Assembly (NCBI RefSeq): GCF_037975245.1
Contig: NC_092581.1
Span: 5,857,501-5,921,500 of the forward strand
Source: Apostichopus japonicus
Lineage: Eukaryota; Echinodermata; Holothuroidea; Aspidochirotida; Stichopodidae
Reading direction: 5' to 3'
Length of the DNA: 64,000 nt
This document shows positions 11,281-24,600 of this stretch, piece after piece; position 1 is the first letter of the stretch, and each line of letters begins with the position of its first letter. Under the pieces are notes generated by a model. That model was given only the letters and a program-made list of their open reading frames with translations. It had not been told where the DNA came from and searched no databases. The position numbers and the translations under genes are program-made.

Positions 11281-12178
11281 ACGCTATTATAACTTAGCAG
11301 GATAGATACAAAACATTTGATCGTGCACACATATGTTTCCTTCCTTCAGTGTGTAGTACAATGTACATATATCTCTGGATGTATTTGGTTACTTAAACTT
11401 CATATATGGCCCCATGTTCATCGATACGGTTGCTTGGTTGATATGGTTCCATAAAACTTAGATATATTACCACATAAAAGGCACTTGAGGACAGAAAACT
11501 TAATGTAGCCAAGATTTAAGTCAATATAAAACCATATCTAAAATCCGCTGCAAACTGGTTTTGCCAACTAGACATCAGCTTTATTTACATAACTTTACGC
11601 TTTGTCGGGTAAGATCAGGAACACTGTACAGCATGATTTAGTAGTTATCAAATCTTTATCGTAGTAGAAACCCGCAAGTCATATTAAAGTATAAGTTGAG
11701 CAGCGGAAGGCAAATTAAAAACGTGCTCTGTACTAATACTTCGAGATTAGCATTCCACGTATGCATTCTTTTGAATAAGGCAAGTTACTTTCTTTCTAAA
11801 GTTAAATTTTGATATAAAGTCCATGCAGATAACGGATCATATTTGCACAGTTATCAGTATTAGGTTTTTCGGAACCGCAGTTTTCGTAGTTACAGGAGAA
11901 ACGTCCACTCGGAGAGATCTATAGCGGTATCACTTATCAAAGGTTTGGCCTAACTGAAGGCTATATCCATGCCATATACATCTGTATGTCTGTCTGTCTG
12001 CTATCTGTTAAATAAGGATTTATACTGCTGAATATTGATTGGGCAAGTTTTGTTAAGTTTAAAGAATGATTTATTGGGCAGTTATTCAAATGTTATCCAT
12101 AGATCGTACATAATGTACACGCGATTCTATGTAATTACCAATTCAGTTACACTATTTATTCTCGATCTTCATTTACAG
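11281..12178. other. 5' flank of gene A
   Basis: Mostly single-copy-looking sequence conserved collinearly with 39801-40709 upstream of gene B. Upstream exon and promoter elements presumably lie here, but I cannot point to a convincing TATA box, initiator or first exon. Confidence 0.4.
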
Positions 12179-12232
12179 GAGATTTACCGTTACCTGCCTT
12201 GCATGCTGTGATTATCTTTTATCAATCTCAAA
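12179..12232 (+). other. Probable 5' UTR part of exon 1, gene A
   Basis: A good splice acceptor (TTTACAG) ends at 12178, just 54 nt before the start codon, so the first coding exon probably begins here and an upstream non-coding exon is likely. The same sequence precedes gene B. The upstream exon and promoter could not be identified by eye. Confidence 0.4.
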
Positions 12233-12634
12233 ATGTCTTTCGACGACGTTTTGACAGATATAGGAGGCTTTGGTATATTTCAATGGAAAATCATTACCTT
12301 GGTAACCATCCCACCGCTGGCACAGTGCGCTATCCTGCTTTCTCAAGTCTTTATAGCTGGAGATGGCAATCATTGGTGTAAAGTAAGTCAGTGGCAACAA
12401 GAGGATTGTTGGCAATGGAATATGACGATGGAACAGTGCAGCGACTTTAAGAAGACACTTTCTATCCCAATGAATGATGATGGGACGTGGAGTCAATGTT
12501 CAAAGTTCAACGTGAGTGGAATGGATCTTGCAACCGCCTTCGAGCACAGGAATTGGACGGGCGGTGAAGTTATCAGCTGTGACGAAGGGTGGGAGTTCGA
12601 CAGAAGTGTGTTTCACAGCACGATTGGTGAAGAA
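12233..12634 (+). CDS. Gene A coding exon 1 (residues 1-134)
   Basis: Starts at the first in-frame ATG (MSFDDVL). Encodes the N-tail, TM1 and most of the large Cys-rich ectodomain. Donor GTAAGA at 12635, phase 0. Reading through the donor meets a stop about 130 nt later in low-conservation sequence, which supports splicing here. Confidence 0.93.
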
Positions 12635-15600
12635 GTAAGATCAGGCATAACAGCCTTTCAACTTTCCAACAAATCCGTGCAAAGCTTATTACGTACCGTA
12701 CCGCCCCATGAATTCCGCCCCCCCCCCTTCGTCCATTTCCATGGAAACCTGATACCAGAATAAACTTGGTTGATACATAACCTCACACGTGGTGGTATGC
12801 AGATCCATTTTGCACTTGGCTTTGAACACTTGAAGCCGTTTTAAAACATCTATTGAAAATGCGAGTAAATTTGACCTGGAAAGAAATCTTGTTATGTTTC
12901 ACTAGTAACTCTATAGTTTGCAATGAAAGGTACCTGCGGTCAGATATATTTATGGCCACCAGTGAATTGGTAAACCAAATCTATGCCAAAGAAACGCCGC
13001 GGCCATGTTTTTACATCCACCAACAAATACCAGAGCCGTTATAAGTAGCCAATGCGACTGATTCAAACAATTAGTCAAGTTTCATGCATGCTTCTCATTA
13101 TGGACCAAATAGGCTCCTGCTATGAACTATAGAAAAAGTTTCTTCGACAATGGTTCATTTTACGTGACGTGTCTTTGTTTTTGTGGGAGGTGATGGGGAG
13201 TGGGGAGACCAGGAATCGACATTTCCCTGTTACCTTTCATGTTAAAGAATGTGATCCCTCTGTTTGACTGATTTCTCTTCCATTTATTACTTATTGATAT
13301 TGATATTTATCCATTATTTAACATAGTGGGAACTGGTTTGCGAGAAGGCAGCAATACCCAATCTCATTCAGTCTGTATATTTCTTTGGATATCTGGTGGG
13401 AAGTATTGCTTTCGGCCGACTAGCTGATAGGTGAGTCTAACATTTAAATCAGATATTATGTATATGTTTTGTCGAAGTGTTGGGGTGATATATTATTCAT
13501 AAGAAAAACCTCTGAACTATTCTTTAAATATTAAAGCTGAAATGCTTGTAAGTTGAGTAAAAAAACAAAACAGGATGGATATGATAAAGTAAATATGCTA
13601 GAAAACCCTAAAGTGATAGGTGCAATTTTATGAAATCTATATATATTGTATTTATTTAAAATTCCCATATGGATGCAAAGAGTTAACACAACGTGAAAAT
13701 ATGGGATGGTATCATAATTTAAGGTAAATGATATAGTAATCACGAGTTTCTATAGTAACATTGCATAAATCACGAGTTTCTATAGTATTCACGAGTTTCT
13801 ATACTAACCTTTCTTAAATCAAGAGTTTCTATAGTAACATTGCATAAATCACGAGTTTCTATAGTAACTTTGCATAAATCACGAGTTTCTATAGTATTCA
13901 CGAGTTTCTATAGTAACATTGCTCAAATCACGAGTTTCTATAGTAACCTTGCTTAAATCAAGAGTTTCTATAGTAATCACGAGTTTCTATAGTAACCTTG
14001 CTTAAATCAAGAGTTTCTATAGTAACATTGCTTAAATCACGAGTTTCTATAGTAATCACGAGTTTCTATAGTAACCTTGCTTAAATCAAGAGTTTCTATA
14101 GTAATCACGAGTTTCTATAGTAACCTTGCTTAAATCAAGAGTTTCTATAGTAACATTGCTTAAATCAAGAGTTTCTATAGTAATCACGAGTTTCTATAGT
14201 AACCTTGCTTAAATCACGAGTTTCTATAGTAACATTGCTCAAATCACGAGTTTCTATAGTAACCTTGCTTAAATCAAGAGTTTCTATAGTAATCACGAGT
14301 TTCTATAGTAACCTTGCTTAAATCACGAGTTTCTATAGTAACATTGCTTAAATCAAGAGTTTCTATAGTAATCACGAGTTTCTATAGTAACCTTGCTTAA
14401 ATCACGAGTTTCTATAGCAATCACGAGTTTCTATAGTAACCTTGCTTAAATCACGAGTTTCTATAGTAACATTGCTTAAATTACGAGTTTCTATAGTAAT
14501 CACTAGTTTCTATAGTAACCTTGCTTTAATCACGAGTTTCTACGGTAATCACGAGTTTCTATAGTAACATTGCTTAAATCACGAGTTTCTATAGTAATCA
14601 CGAGTTTCTATAGTAATCACGAGTTTCTATAGTAACCTTTCTTAAATCAAGAGTTTCTATAGTAACATTGCTTAAATCAAGAGTTTCTATAGTAACATTG
14701 CTTAAATTACGAGTTTCTATAGTAATCACGAGTTTCTATGGTAACCTTGCTTAAATCACGAGTTTCTGTAGTAACCTTTCTTAAATCAAGAGTTTCTATA
14801 GTAACATTGCTTAAATTACGAGTTTCTACGGTAATCACGAGTTTCTATAGTAACATTGCTTAAATCACGAGTTTCTATAGTAATCCCCCTTTCAGTGTCG
14901 AAAAAATGTTAAAACTGTTGTATTTTTAGCAGGGAAATTTTGTCAGTGCTCTTTTGATCTTTAATACTCGTCAGCTCTGTTAAGTCGATTATAATCGTAG
15001 TAACATTCAGGCCTACTGATTCAACCACTTACTTAATTTGGCAGATGCAATTAGCTAAATTTAGCCTATCGCCTATTACGAGCCTACAGTTGGACACTGT
15101 GTAATAAAATACATATTGCCTACCTAACCGCACTCGATGGAGTGTCACAGACCGTATACACAACGACGTCGACAACTTTCGTTCTCATCCTTTCTATGAT
15201 TCGTCCTAAGTTGTTGCACGAACAGCATGTTTTGAAGCTATAAGCTAGCAATCGTACGTGATACGCACATCCTATAAATAATTATTACACTGCTAGTACA
15301 CTGCGATAACGATATTTGTTTTTAGGCCACTGCACATCTGGCTGTCTCAAAAAATATGAAAGTTTATATTGTCCGTCAGTTAAGTTCGTCAAATGTATTA
15401 AAGTCCAGACATTGGACAATAAACAAGAATCATCCTACTGGGAAAATTGTAAAAGAGCACTATGTTTGCTTTCTGATATAATATGTAAAATAACATGTAA
15501 AAGAATTCAAACGGGAAACAAAATCTGCTGATAATATGATATCATATGATAATGATGAAACTGGCAAAACATTGCACCAGATCGCATCTAAGGACATTCA

Positions 15601-18600
15601 ATTGTTCCAAAATATATCAGACCCCTTAGACCCCTCCCCCATATCAAATTCCTGGCTACGTCGCTGCACTGTAGCCTGTAACTGTTAGTGTTAATATCTT
15701 CTCAATCAAGGTGACCACTGCCGTATTGCCCTAAAATATACCTGAATCAATAATGGTAAGTTGGGCACTGATGTTGAAACCTATATAAGTACATTACTAC
15801 CACCTTCAGCATTGAAATATTACCTGTATTCATTATACACATTTGGAATGCTATCCAGTGACCATTCAGTTTGTTTGATTCTTTATACTGCAATCGAATT
15901 GTTATTTAAAACAGAGTGGTAAAGCCTTTGCGTTGTGTTTTTATGTTTAATATCAGGATTGGACGCCACTATACGTTTATGTTAGGCTGTACGGCATCCG
16001 GGGTGTTTGGCATACTTACGTCACTCTCCCCAAATGTCATCGTCTTCACCGCATTGAGATTCATCACAGCAGCTGCCTCGTATGGGACAACTCTCATGTG
16101 CTTTGTAATTGGTAATAAAAAATAATATTGACTTTTTACAGAAAAGATATACGTAATGTTGATCTTTAACCTCATCTCCTCCATGACTTTACTCTTGGCA
16201 TCCTAATTTTGTTAAAGTGAATGTCCAAAGTTCACAATTTAGTTTGAACTTGAATGGACTGACGGTGTAGCAGGAGTTCGCGACATACTTATTCGCACAA
16301 TTTAGGCCAAATTGACCTTTGACATCAACTGGCCTTTGTCCTCGACCCTAAACACCAATGTCTGCAATCTGCAAAATCTCAAAATTTTCAAATTCGTCTC
16401 ATCATTCTTGACATATCGTGTGTTTTTAATGACTTTTTTCCTACATATTGACAAGCAGAAAAAAATGGTTAAAAACCAATGGTAAATATATTTGACTCTG
16501 ACCCGAAACCAATGACGTCATCAATCATACAGGCACAACCGTTACATGATGAGGCACCTATCCACCAAGTTTGAACTTTGATCTGACTTACAGTTTAAGA
16601 TAATTTAAGGCCTCTTTCTTTTGGCACAGTTTAGGACAAATTGACCTTTGACCTACCTGACCTCGACCCTTTACAACTTCATATAAGTACTATTTTAAAA
16701 CTTTTCCCATCATTCCCTACATATGTTGTGGTTTAATGAACATTTCCCATGTTAACAGAAAAAAGCAGAAAATGGCTAAAGCCAGTTTTTATGTTTATTC
16801 ACCTCTAGCCTTTGACCTATGACGTCATCAATTATGCAGGTAGGAGGAGTTCGCGAAACACTTTTTTCGCCTAATTTAGGCCAATATATAACCTATATTG
16901 ACCTTTGACCTCGACTCTTAACACCTAAATTTGTCCTATTTTAAAATTCGTCTCATAATTCTCTACATATTGTGTGGTTTAATTAATGCCGTTGTCTTAC
17001 ATGCTGACAGCAGATGGCTATAAATGGTTATAAATGGCAAATATTTAGGTTTCGTGACTCTGATATATGACGCCATAAATCATACATGCACCTATGCCCA
17101 CCAAGTTTGAACATGATCGGACTAAACGTCTAGGAGGAGTTCGCGACACACTATTTTACCCACACAAGCACGCGCACACACCTTCCTTGCATTTCTGGTG
17201 TGGGGATGAAGTACAATATCTCATCTCCCTTAGGGATATTAGGTAATAATTATTGTGAACCTTACAAAATGCCTTCTCTCTTGGTTTAATAATACAGCGT
17301 CGGAAATTGTGATCCCATCGCAGAGGGTATATACAGGAGTGGTCATGTGGATGCTTTTTTCAGTTGGCTACTTCTTTTTGTCCGGAACGGCTTTCATTAC
17401 TTATAGCTGGCGGATTCTTGTTGCCATCATCGCAATACCATATTTGGCCATGATAGCGGCTTTCCCGTAAGTATGATTTACGCAGGATAAGTAACAGCTG
17501 TTTACAAACGTGACCTCACCTTCAAAACTAAAGTTAAATTAAGAACATTATGAATATTACTACACTGGTCATTTCCATTTCCGAATATTGTGTTGTGCAC
17601 ATTTATGGTTGATTAATGCCACAGGAATACAGTATTCCAATATCCAACTGGTTATTGCATAAACTTTAATGGAGTTCATATTTGTGCTCAATGGAATAAA
17701 TATCATAAGGAATATAAAGAAGATAATTCAACTTCATTACCAGATTCCTGACTGAGTCACCGAGGTGGTTGCTATCACGTGATAAGGGAGAGTCTGCAGA
17801 GAAAATCATCAGAAAGATCGCCAGAGAGAACAAGAAGGAACTCAAAGAAGATGTCCTGGGAAAATTAAAACGCGGTGTGAGTAAAATGAGTGATTGCATT
17901 AAGTTTCAAGTTTCAACAACTATATTTCGGTCACGTATTTTCAGTATATGTAAATTTACAGCAGTGAAAGACAGGGGGATAACCCACAAGAAGCCGAGCA
18001 AAGCTTATAAGCGTGGATCCCCCCTAGAACGGAAAGTGTATAGGCTATAACTTTAATTAGTAGATTGTATATAAGAATAATAATCGAAAACCTAAGAACA
18101 CTTAGCAAAACAAACAGAAGCAGCAAAAGCCAATTAAACAGGAAATATCTTGTCCAAAGAAAAATACACAAGAAAAAAAAATCAGTTTTCTTTTGAAGGT
18201 GCAAGAGGAAGCATAGCGGTAATGAGTAATATTAATAGGAAGGGAATTCCAAACCCGAGGAGCAACATAACGAACTATGTGAAGGGATGGCTGAAGTCTA
18301 GACAGTGGTGTACTTATAATGTTAGGGCATGGGGCAACATAATTAACATTGTGAAGGGATGGCTGAAGTCTAAACAGTGGTGTACTTATAATGTTAGCGG
18401 ATTGTGCGACAAAACGAACATTGTGAAGGAATGGCTGAAGCATAAACAGTGGTGTACTTATAATGTTAGCGGATCGGGTTCGCGATTTTTTTTTCAAAAA
18501 GAGGAGGAGTGTGTTGGCGATAATGTGTGTTAAAACTATAACGGATAACTCCTTTTTGTAGGATCATATCATGGCTGTAACTTGGACGGATAAGTGGAGG

Positions 18601-21600
18601 CCCAAACAATATTTCCATATGATAAAAGGAAGAATGAGGGTGATGTAAAGAGTGATTAGAACTTCCCTAGGAAGGTTTGAACGGAGACGACCGATGATTT
18701 CAATGCTCTTATAGATACTTTCTTAGTGCCTAACTTATGTCATCTCTCCAAGAAACATGTCTATTAATCAAACTCCCCAAGAACTTGGCAACATTAGAAA
18801 AGTGGTATTTCGGTATTACAGAGATTAATTGAATGAAATATTTGGATCAATTGTTTTTTTAATTTAACTGAACAAGACGGAAGTAGTCTTTTTAACATTA
18901 AGGGAAAACTTATTTACACAAAACCGCCTGTGGTCCTTTACGAATTTCCGTCTGAAATAATTTCAAATTGACAATTACTTGAAGTTATGACTCGAATAAA
19001 AAATGTTTGTCATCGGCGTAAATAATAACATGCAATAATTTATCACTAGCCCTGTGTATATCATTAACATATATTATGGAAAAGAAGCGGGCCCAAACTA
19101 GACCCTTGAGGAACACCACATCTTAATTTACGATAATTAGAATTACATTTCTGGTTGTAAACAAATTGTTGTATATCAGAGAGTTAGTTTTTAAACCATT
19201 CTAAGACGTTGCCTCTTACTCCATAGTGTTCAAGTTTACTGAATAAAATATTATGATGAAGAGTATCAAACGCCTCAGACAATCCAGAAATGTGCCCGAG
19301 ACAAAATGTCTCTTTTCAAATGCATTCGTAATCATATATCAGTCAGATGGCTTAGAAGGACATGCGAAGTTGAACGACCAGGAAGAAACCCGAACTGATA
19401 ATTATAGAAAACTTTATGCTTCTTTAGAAAACTATATAATCTTTGAAATATTATTTATTCCAATATTTAAGAGTAGCATGGAAGAACTGAAACTGGTCTG
19501 TTATTTGTGAAACATGACATAACGACTTACAGATACAATTGGCAACATACTTAACAACAACAGGTTGAGACGTAGAATCCGCTCCTCATCTGATACCACC
19601 AAGACTCATGATTCCACGCTCAAAGCGTAAAACTGGTGATAAATCTTTTCAAGTTATTGGTCCCCGACTGTGGAACCAGCTGCCTTTGGGTATACGTGTG
19701 GCGTTTTCCGTCTCGGTCTTCAAAGGTATCATGAAAACATATATTTTCTGCGCAGTAATGTTTGTTTTTATTTGCTTGTGTTTAGGCTTGCTGTTTGTTT
19801 TTATTGTTTAGTTTATACTTGTTTCTGTAAAGCGCTGTGATCTTATAGAGCGCTCTATCAAATACCTAGTAATAATAAATAATAATCAAACAGGTGAGAT
19901 TTCATCATAACCAGCGGAAGAGTATTTCAATGACATAATTTGGTTGAGAATGTCATCACTCGTTTCAGGATCTCCTAAATAGCAATTGAGGTTAACTGAG
20001 TTAACTTTTGGAATATTCTTGTTAGTCTCGGGGTCAATATCAGTAAAGAAAGTATTAAAGACAATGCTGGATTTAATATTACGTTACCATCATGTCGAAT
20101 TTTCTCGATATGGTCAAAGCAAGACTGACCGTTCAGGATAATCTTTATAGAGCGCCATGTTTTCTTCACATGCTTTTCACGATTTGCAAATAAGTCCTGA
20201 TAATACAATCTTTTGGTACCGTACATCTTGTAACTGATGTTAACCAATTACGAAAACGTTTATAGACACTAAGAATTTTGGGAGTACGACATTTCAGGTT
20301 CTTTGTATACAACTTTTGTTTGTCATGACCTGAATTCGGAAAATAGCTACGGTGTTGGCTTGGGGCACTACTTGACCGTATAGTGGTAAGTGGAGTTTTC
20401 ATGGAAATCCCTAAAAGTATACCAGTAAAGGCATCATAGACATTGTTAGGATCGTTCTCACTTTAGACATAGGCCCATTGTTCACTTAACATAATCGATT
20501 CAAATTTTTGGGAATACAAATTTTCCTCTGGGCGGCCAAATTTTTCTCTGTAGATTTACATTGACTAGCCTAGAGATGAACATCAGAGAGTATGAAAACA
20601 GGTAGACGTTTAAACTCCATTGTACTAGCATTGCAGGCCGATGTTGGTCTCAACCCTCTCAATCTTATCACACAAATTTAAATGCATTTTCAAATAATAT
20701 TATCCGTATCTATAAAACCAAAGTAAAGCACATCCTAAGCTACGGGAGCATCTTCCTGCTTGCCATCTCTAATTCCAACAAACAAGTTCTAAACAGAATC
20801 CATACCACAGCTTATCGCCTTGCACTTAATATCTCTACTAATATCGGTCCTTCACACGTTCTTCATGCAGGAAATACAAGCCCTATTTTCGTTTCGTTTA
20901 TTTGGTTTATCACTTCATGTATAAACACAACAGATCCAACATAACATAAATTGTAATTACAGAAATTATATTTACATGAGGTGAAAGGAAGTGCACAGAA
21001 ACCCTTCAGGTGCTTGAAGATATGCATCCTATAGACAATAAACAAACACATCGAAAAAATTAACAACTACGAAGACTAGTAGAAAAGAGACAGATTGTTT
21101 TAAACCACAAAGTAGAAAATGTTCCTGCTTATTTACCAGTTGTAGTTGCAGAGCCTCATGGATCTCAGTACAGGCGCGTATCCAGGATTTTCTAACACAT
21201 CATCGTATCTCCTGTGGATCATTGCTTTTGTATGTATAGGTGATTCTATACGTCGCGGCCCCACTTTTCAAGGTTTTAAGCCCATTATTTGTTCAGAATT
21301 TGAAAATTCACATTTCTCGTGAATAAATTCACTTCAAAACATACCCATTATGTTGCACAAAATTTCATCTATGGACAATCAATATAGAAAAAAAAACCTC
21401 CTTCAACCCCTAAGAGACCGGTCAAAATTGCACGAGTAGAGGCAAGTATGATGAAGAATGTTGGTCGGGGAATTTTCGAAAATTCAGACACAGTTAATTT
21501 ATTGGTATATAATAATATTAAAGCCTCTTATAACGGCTACTATAGAACTTCGTTGAAGGACATGGAAAAATACCTGATATTTCCGAAACCGAACACTACA

Positions 21601-24600
21601 CACATAGACAGTTTGGAGGCTGTTCATCCTGGAACGACAGTTTCATGCTCACTGATATGATATGATATCTGCTGTTTGCTTTACAAATTCAAATAATTAA
21701 AATGAGACTGAAATAAATAACTGTTATCTGTTAATTGTGCAATGCCCCACCTTCTTTTCCTTTCGAAAGACGCATAGTTTCAATTTCATTACACACTGAA
21801 GACTTCGATTCTCTATCTGCCTTCAGTTTAGGGAAGATCTTGGGACTTTCATCCCTAGATATCGCTAGATATAGCTAGATATCCATATATCCAGTACAGT
21901 TTGTGGAAAGTACCTTTGCATTTAACATTGGATTTGTGTGGTACAAACTATGATTGATCATGGCCCATTTGGGGGCCCTTTTTTAGTGTGTCTGTTAGCC
22001 AGTTTGTAGCAGCAAATTTGTCTGGCATGATGATTTCCATAGTCTGTAAGATCAACCCGAACATTCCAAACCGGTTTTGAGTGGTACCTTGCATATTAAA
22101 TCTGGGTCAATGCTACGCTAACGGGCATTTGGGCCATATTTGGGGGCGTCTGGCGGGCCCTTAGCAGCAGAAAATTTGTCTGGCATGGGCCATTCAGTAC
22201 TTTGTGGCATTCATGCATTAAGTTGACATTGGTTTCAAGTGGTACCTCGTCCGTTTGATCAAATGCATTTTTAGGGGCCCTTTTGGGGCGTCTGGCGGGC
22301 CCTTTGTAGCAGAAAATTTGTCTGGCATGATGATTTCCATAGTCTGTAAGATCAACCCGAACATTCCAAACCGGTTTTGAGTGGTACCTTGCATATTTAA
22401 TCTGGGTCAATGCTACGCTAATGGGCATTTGGGCCATATTTGGGGGCGTCTGGCGGGCCCTTAGCAGCAGAAAATTTGTCTGGCATAGGTCATTCAGTAC
22501 TTTGTGGCATTCATGCATTAAGTTGACATTGGTTTCAAGTGGTACCTCGTTCGTTTGATCAGATGCATTTTTTAGGGGCCCTTCTTGTCTGGCGGGCCCT
22601 TTGCAGCAGAAAATTTGTCTGGCATGGGCCATTCAGTACTATGTGGCATTCATGCATTACGTTGACATTGGTTTCAAGTGGTACCTCGTTCGTTTGATCA
22701 GATGCATTTTTGGGCCCCCTTTAACCGGCCCCAGGGGCCACATGCAGCAGAGCGACCACGGCAGACATCCACTTTTGGATATACTGGGTTTTTCCACAAA
22801 TGTTCCAATACTCAGATATTGGTACCGCGTTCGTTTGATCAAAGTGCACTGGGCTGCCGGGCTACTAATATAAAAGGCTAAAAATGTTAAGATGATAGGA
22901 TATCATATCAAATACATCTACGCATGCAACAGTTCATACAAACAACGAGATAACAACCCAACTACAACAAACATTCTAAGTGTTCGGATGGAATGTATAA
23001 AGCAGCACGGTAAATAAATGAGTTTCTGTAAACTTACATTCGGTACTTTGTGGGGATTTCTGCTCGATTTGTGCAGGAGACTTTTTAGTACAGTATATAA
23101 AGGGTGACTCTGATCTCTGTTAATCTTATCAGCCATTCTTGTAAAATCAGTTCTTGCAGCAGCATTTACTCTTTTTTTTTTTTTTAAAGTTTATTGTAAT
23201 CTAAATTAGTTATAGCTGATGTGTATTTAAGAAACTTAATTCTTCTTTCTTTGATTTCTTGCGATATAAAATGGTACCAGAAAATTCACTGCATAGGTCA
23301 CATGTGCCAGGGTAGAATAATAGTATTGAAACATTTTCCTTAGCAGTATGGTTACGCGAAAACGGGGAAGACTTGTTATCGATGAAGTGTGTGAAGGTTT
23401 ATACTGCATCAATACCGTAAAACCGTTTGAATTCGACCGATTGATATTTTCTCTTCTCAGGTATATACCAACTGTCACTGAAAGGTGGCAAACGAAGCCT
23501 TTTGCGAAACAAAAACGACATCGTTCGATGATAGCTTTCAGGCGTTCAATGTTATTTTAAATTTGTTAATTTATGTCTTTAAGTCTTTCAACAGTAATTG
23601 AAATTGAAAGTAGTTATTTTGAGATATCGCCTTAAAGGGTGTGAAGACTCGCGCAAAAGAAACGTCAACTGCCGGTAATCTGACCTAGTTTCGAATGAGA
23701 TGTAACAGAAGTGTTAGACACCACCATTTGTGTAACTTGTTGATATTGTCCTGGATTTTCATGGAAATTTTATACATCACGGTAATTTTTTCGCTTTCAA
23801 AAAGGAAATTTTTAAAACATTGCAGAACTCGTAATATCGTATGTCTAATTCTCTGTATGTGTTTTCGAGCGCAGCTGCTTGAAATCGGTTTTCTGGTTTA
23901 AATATCAATCTTCGCACAATGTTTGAGTTCCGGATCCAGCTTGATAATAATTTCAATAAGCGAGCATATGCGGCAACTTGGCGTCTGTTGACTCGAGCTG
24001 CCCTTGTAGTTTGTTTCGGAATTTCCTTGTAGCTCTTAAAGTCAGCAGAATTAGAAAGAAATCTCGCCCACCAGAGATTGTGAATACACATGGTATGAAG
24101 GAAAACACTCTGGAATCACAGTAATAAGCAGAAAAGGAAAGAATGATCTGTTACCGTTACTAGGTTGCCGGATAGTTGTGGACAAAAATGTATTGGGTAG
24201 TTCGAAGCCTGTCTTGTGATATATTCTCCAAAGTCTGGCCTAGAGGCTTGACCTAAGTTATAAGAAAACTGTTCACCTAATGCAAGCATCTTTTTTTAAA
24301 TATTTTTATATCCTTTTAGGATGGGAATTCTCTGCCGGCTAAGAGTGGTAAACTGCTGGACTTGATACGTGTACCAACTATGAGGTGGTATATGATTAGC
24401 ATGTGTTACAGTTGGTGAGTCACATGTTATAATTTGTCCTATAACAATTAAAAACACTGTTGAGTCAGACCAGCTCCCGTATGCTTTGCGCCATCATAGT
24501 CATTAAATGAATAGTCCAGGTCAAAAATTTCGCTCTCATATATTAAAGAGGAACATAATCGAAACATTCTGCTGAAATTTGCACTCAATTCCTATGTGCA

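Larger units (their letters stand above)
18090..20530 (-). mobile_element. Decayed CR1/L2-like LINE in intron 5, gene A (minus strand)
   Basis: The minus strand carries pieces of ORF2: a linker/RT region (KRFRNWL and [11 protein letters not shown] about 20030-20260), an RT block equivalent to the [10 protein letters not shown]...[12 protein letters not shown] region seen in unit B, and the C-terminal [15 protein letters not shown] block near 18230-18290. Frames are broken by many lesions and the endonuclease is missing. It is interrupted by a + strand LINE tail (19565-19890) and contains a 72-bp VNTR. Confidence 0.75.

Noticed and set aside
12212-12496. 94-aa minus-strand ORF (and 40743-41027)
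   Set aside because: Antisense shadow of SLC22 exon 1; conserved only because the sense strand is.
13736-14884. CRISPR-like regular array
   Set aside because: Spacers are themselves repeated (two linker types) and the context is a eukaryotic intron, so it is a minisatellite.
15316-15531. 71-aa Cys-containing ORF in intron 2
   Set aside because: An acceptor-like TTTTTAG precedes it, but no frame-compatible donor fits between exons 2 and 3, which join perfectly in phase 2 without it.
21448-21660. Possible alternative exon in intron 5 (70 aa; 102 aa in unit B at 48932-49240)
   Set aside because: The start region differs by frame between units and no splice sites would keep the SLC22 frame.
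22096-22632. 178-aa minus-strand ORF
   Set aside because: It runs through the dimeric tandem repeat; the protein is just the repeat translated, and the unit-B equivalent is split into three frames.
23348-23560. 70-aa ORF conserved in both units
   Set aside because: Lies inside intron 5, has no recognisable domain, and equals the general A/B conservation of the intron.
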